The notes under the pieces: generated by a model | What the model was told of the DNA's origin: nothing | The model's database searches: none | The model's input: only the letters and a program-made list of their open reading frames with translations | Part shown: positions 61,590 through 64,000 of the stretch, piece after piece | Numbering within the stretch: the stretch's first letter is position 1 | Layout: every line of letters begins with the position of its first letter | Position numbers and translations under genes: made by a program | From: Glandiceps talaboti | Taxonomy: Eukaryota > Hemichordata > Enteropneusta > Spengelidae | Assembly: GCF_964340395.1 (NCBI RefSeq) | Contig: NC_135550.1 | Location: 5,975,101 to 6,039,100, forward strand | Reading direction: 5' to 3' | DNA: 64,000 nucleotides

Positions 61590-61595
61590 AATAAA
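61590..61595 (+). terminator. poly(A) signal of the transposase-like gene
   Basis: AATAAA about 75 bp after the last recognised stop (61514..61516), on the gene's strand. Confidence 0.4.
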
Positions 61596-61933
61596 AGAAT
61601 TATAAACTGAACTTTATGTGCGAAGTATGTATGTATTTCTTGGTAATAAGGTTATGATAGTCCATAATACTTACATGAGACATTCCTATCGATTTACACA
61701 AGATGTCATATTATTGAGTCGGGATTCTAACTCATTTAGTCTGAATCAATTCCCCGATGAAAAAAGACTTGTCTCCCATACGGTTATAACACTGAGAGCT
61801 CTGAAAGCAATATTCTTGTTACATTAACAGTAAATTTTCGGCAAAGTTCTTGTAACTCTTCTCCTTTTCTAGTTTTTTTAGTATCCATATACTAGTATAT
61901 GAAATTATAACCACAGAGTACGTTTGTAGACAA

Positions 61934-62305
61934 TTGTCGAAACTCTGTATTGATAAAGCCATTGGTATTGACATGTATGTCAGTGCAAAACTGAATATGG
62001 GGAAACGGGCATTTCACTATAGTGGTGCTGTTCTATGGAACAATCTACCCCTATCCATAAGATCAGCTCCGAACTCATCGATATTTAAAAGACATCTTAA
62101 GAATGTAGTCTGGTAATGTGGGTGGATATCTTTTAAAGTACACTATGCGTCTGTAACTTTTTGTCCTTGTTTGTTCCTTTTTTTGTGTGTGTGTGTGTTT
62201 TTTTCTGTGTACGTAATCTTGCAACAGGTTCCATTGGGAGAACAGTGCTAATGCACTGAAATAGTGTCTGTATATGAAAGATTGATAAATAAATAAATAA
62301 ATCAT
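61934..62305 (+). mobile_element. CR1-like LINE, 3' end fragment
   Basis: The frame 61934..62116 ends GKRAFHYSGAVLWNNLPLSI then RSAPNSSIFKRHLKNVVW and a stop. This is the standard C-terminal tail of CR1-clade ORF2. A 3' UTR and an (AAAT)n tail (62285..62302) follow. It is 5'-truncated. Confidence 0.8.
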
Positions 62306-64000
62306 AATAATCTCATTTCCGTCTTCGAGTAAGCTAAGAGAAGGAGTTGATATCATCAAAGATCACGTACCCTGAACTATCATGATGGTTGGAAGATGAT
62401 TTGTGTTCTGTTACTAACACTTGAATTTGACATAACTTGCTAGTATGAACGGCACTTATTGTAGTGTACGATTCGCCAATTATGCACTTATATGTGATCC
62501 ACACGCGTACGTAGGACTTCGACAAAAGAAAAAGTGCCAAAAATGTTCATCATTTCACGTAATTTTGTTTTTATTATTGTCACAATATATTAGACCTCGC
62601 AGTAAAAAGCACAGACACACAATTGCAATCCCAGACATGATTTTGTTGTTGTAAGTCATTCAGTTTGATAATACATGACGACGAGTCAATGGACATTTCT
62701 GTACACATCGAGATGTGCTTTATGGCAATCATTTCATCACGAAAACAACTACAACACTTGAACTATTTCTAGTACAGACTCTGTCGGATGATGTAACACA
62801 AGTGTCTGGCAATCAATCCGTTGCGAAATAAAATTCCTAATTTACCCTTTATGCTAAAACGTTTTTGAAAGCAAATCTCCCTAATATACTCTTTCACTAA
62901 AATGAATTTGTAATTCCACAACATTTGTCATGACAGCCAGATCGATTTCATAAGTATATGTGTTACGAGTGCTGACAAAACATGCCCCAATATACCTTTT
63001 ACAAAAGCAATGCATGTTGATCATAGATATGGCTTTCAAAGCAAGTTACGTGATATTGAAAGCCCAAACAAACGTAATACCTGACCGAATGCTCCAAATT
63101 TTGACTACTTCAGTGCATTGTGGATATATTATTATTTCCGACAACTTATTTTATTGTATCCTACAGATAAGCTTACAACTATTGTAGTGATATATATTGG
63201 TAGTGTACGTCAGGTTATAGACAAAGTATAAGGTCATGAACTCCCAAAGCGGTCATTTTTTCTGTCCCGTCACAAATTCACGCTATTAAACACATTTTTC
63301 TGTCATTAACATTTAGATAAAAAACTACTGACATGGAACTTGAGAAATGTCGAAAAAAAAATATGGCGATGGCGATGTTAATACATGACGTTAATGGTAA
63401 AACACACACAATGACACAAGGCATTAAACTCTCAAGCCCTTTGTATATTATTTGTGACCCGACAGCGCGTACTTCTGGTCAATTTTTACGATTTAGCACT
63501 GTATTGTGTACTATAATTGTATGTTACATGAAGTATACATACAGACATTGTTATACAGTACTATTTATCAATCTTTTTCCTTTCTCACACTGTTACGACA
63601 ATCCTTTGGCTTTACGTCATTGAGATTAGTCTAAAAAATATAATAAATAAAATAAAAAATCTACCTACCCTACCTATTTTAAAATTGAATGTAATCGGAA
63701 CCACACAATTCTTTTTACGCCTAATACCCCTCTTTTTCAATTGCACTACTGTCTACACGTTTAAACAATCTTTGCTTCAAAAATAACAAATCTGAGTCCT
63801 AGTAGTGCTTCTCTTCTTCACAGTATTCAAGTGGTACACATGTAGGCCTACTAGGTTAATAAGCAAGTTAAACAGCAGAACTTAAAAAAAAGGGAGTTGT
63901 GAACTATTCATAATGCCGCTAACCTACCTGTAGACTTGAACGACTAATAACGCTGCTACACTATTTCTGGGCCGCTATCCAACGGACATTTTGATTTTTT
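62306..64000. other. right-hand end, no recognised feature
   Basis: No exon, repeat array or element could be supported on either strand. Frames of 60-96 codons lack domain similarity and splice support. The missing L3HYPDH exons were looked for here (GGEP and CGHA motifs on the minus strand) and not seen. Confidence 0.5.

Larger units (their letters stand above)
52146..61595 (+). pseudogene. decaying multi-exon DDE-transposase-like gene
   Basis: Exons, mostly with recognisable AG/GT borders: 52146..52701, 52875..52982, ~53095..53154, ~53509..53606, 53831..53990, 54234..54342, 59038..59130, 59365..59508, 59604..~59755, 60546..60621, 61427..61516; AATAAA at 61590. In order they show: a start MATTERTVYPSLTPAAIRDR; a Cys/His domain (CRGALRC, YLQCDCNSNHSSSWNSS); DARHATRKNAKQSDVVFLG; CSQRHEMQGVRRFYQ; IHAHDRNASS; ITSGSRRNHGRTWHADLSDK; QSRCRWEPDYGPTFRVIRNE; KDTHYVESYNNVCLLYQDKK; NENVNE. 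From memory this matches a multi-copy family of uncharacterised marine-invertebrate proteins. I infer DDE-type catalysis: Asp in DARHATRK, Asp in HDRN, Glu in YVES. Damage: frameshifts near 52242, 54285 and 59400, stops, a lost splice donor at 52702 and a 50-bp exon duplication. Superfamily unresolved (Kolobok-like is one option). Confidence 0.65.

Overview
The window is eukaryotic and AT-rich, from a metazoan. Genes are split by GT-AG introns of 0.3 to 9 kb, and most of the DNA is intron or repeat. The mix of CR1/L2-like and L1-like non-LTR retrotransposon pieces with 2A-like motifs, Harbinger-like DNA transposons, foldback elements and a very frequent TACATGTA palindrome points to a marine invertebrate (hemichordate, amphioxus, mollusc or brachiopod). 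The species cannot be fixed from sequence alone.

Layout. (1) From about 38.1 kb down to the left edge, minus strand: the 5' half of a DZANK1 orthologue (double zinc ribbon and ankyrin repeat protein). Six coding exons join in phase (31027..30919, 22486..22339, 13510..13393, 11228..11022, 10109..10030, 5908..5815). A non-coding first exon and TATA box are predicted near 38.0-38.1 kb. The zinc ribbons and ankyrin repeats lie beyond the left edge. Its introns hold a tRNA-derived SINE, foldback MITEs, minisatellites and LINE tails. (2) 38.2-43 kb: intergenic, with a small Harbinger-like element and a long dispersed repeat with an ACAG microsatellite. (3) 44.4-43.1 kb, minus strand: the last two exons of a trans-L-3-hydroxyproline dehydratase (L3HYPDH, proline racemase family). 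Its 5' exons were not found. (4) 44.9-46.6 kb: a 43-bp satellite with a 640-bp higher-order period. (5) 46.7-50.8 kb, plus strand: a decayed CR1-like LINE split by a 1.95-kb Harbinger-like element with a TAA target duplication. (6) 52.1-61.6 kb, plus strand: a decaying multi-exon DDE-transposase-like gene whose exons can be followed to a poly(A) signal despite frameshifts, stops, a mutated splice donor and a 50-bp exon duplication. One of its introns holds a separate SANT/Myb-like exon cut by a 699-bp foldback element with 273-bp arms, and an L1-like ORF1 between 73-bp direct repeats. A large trinucleotide tract sits in another intron. (7) 61.9-62.3 kb: a LINE 3' end. The last 1.7 kb holds nothing recognisable.

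Only DZANK1 and L3HYPDH look like working host genes. They are co-oriented but have no evident functional link. The rest is layered mobile DNA: insertions within insertions, from which a relative order of events can be read.
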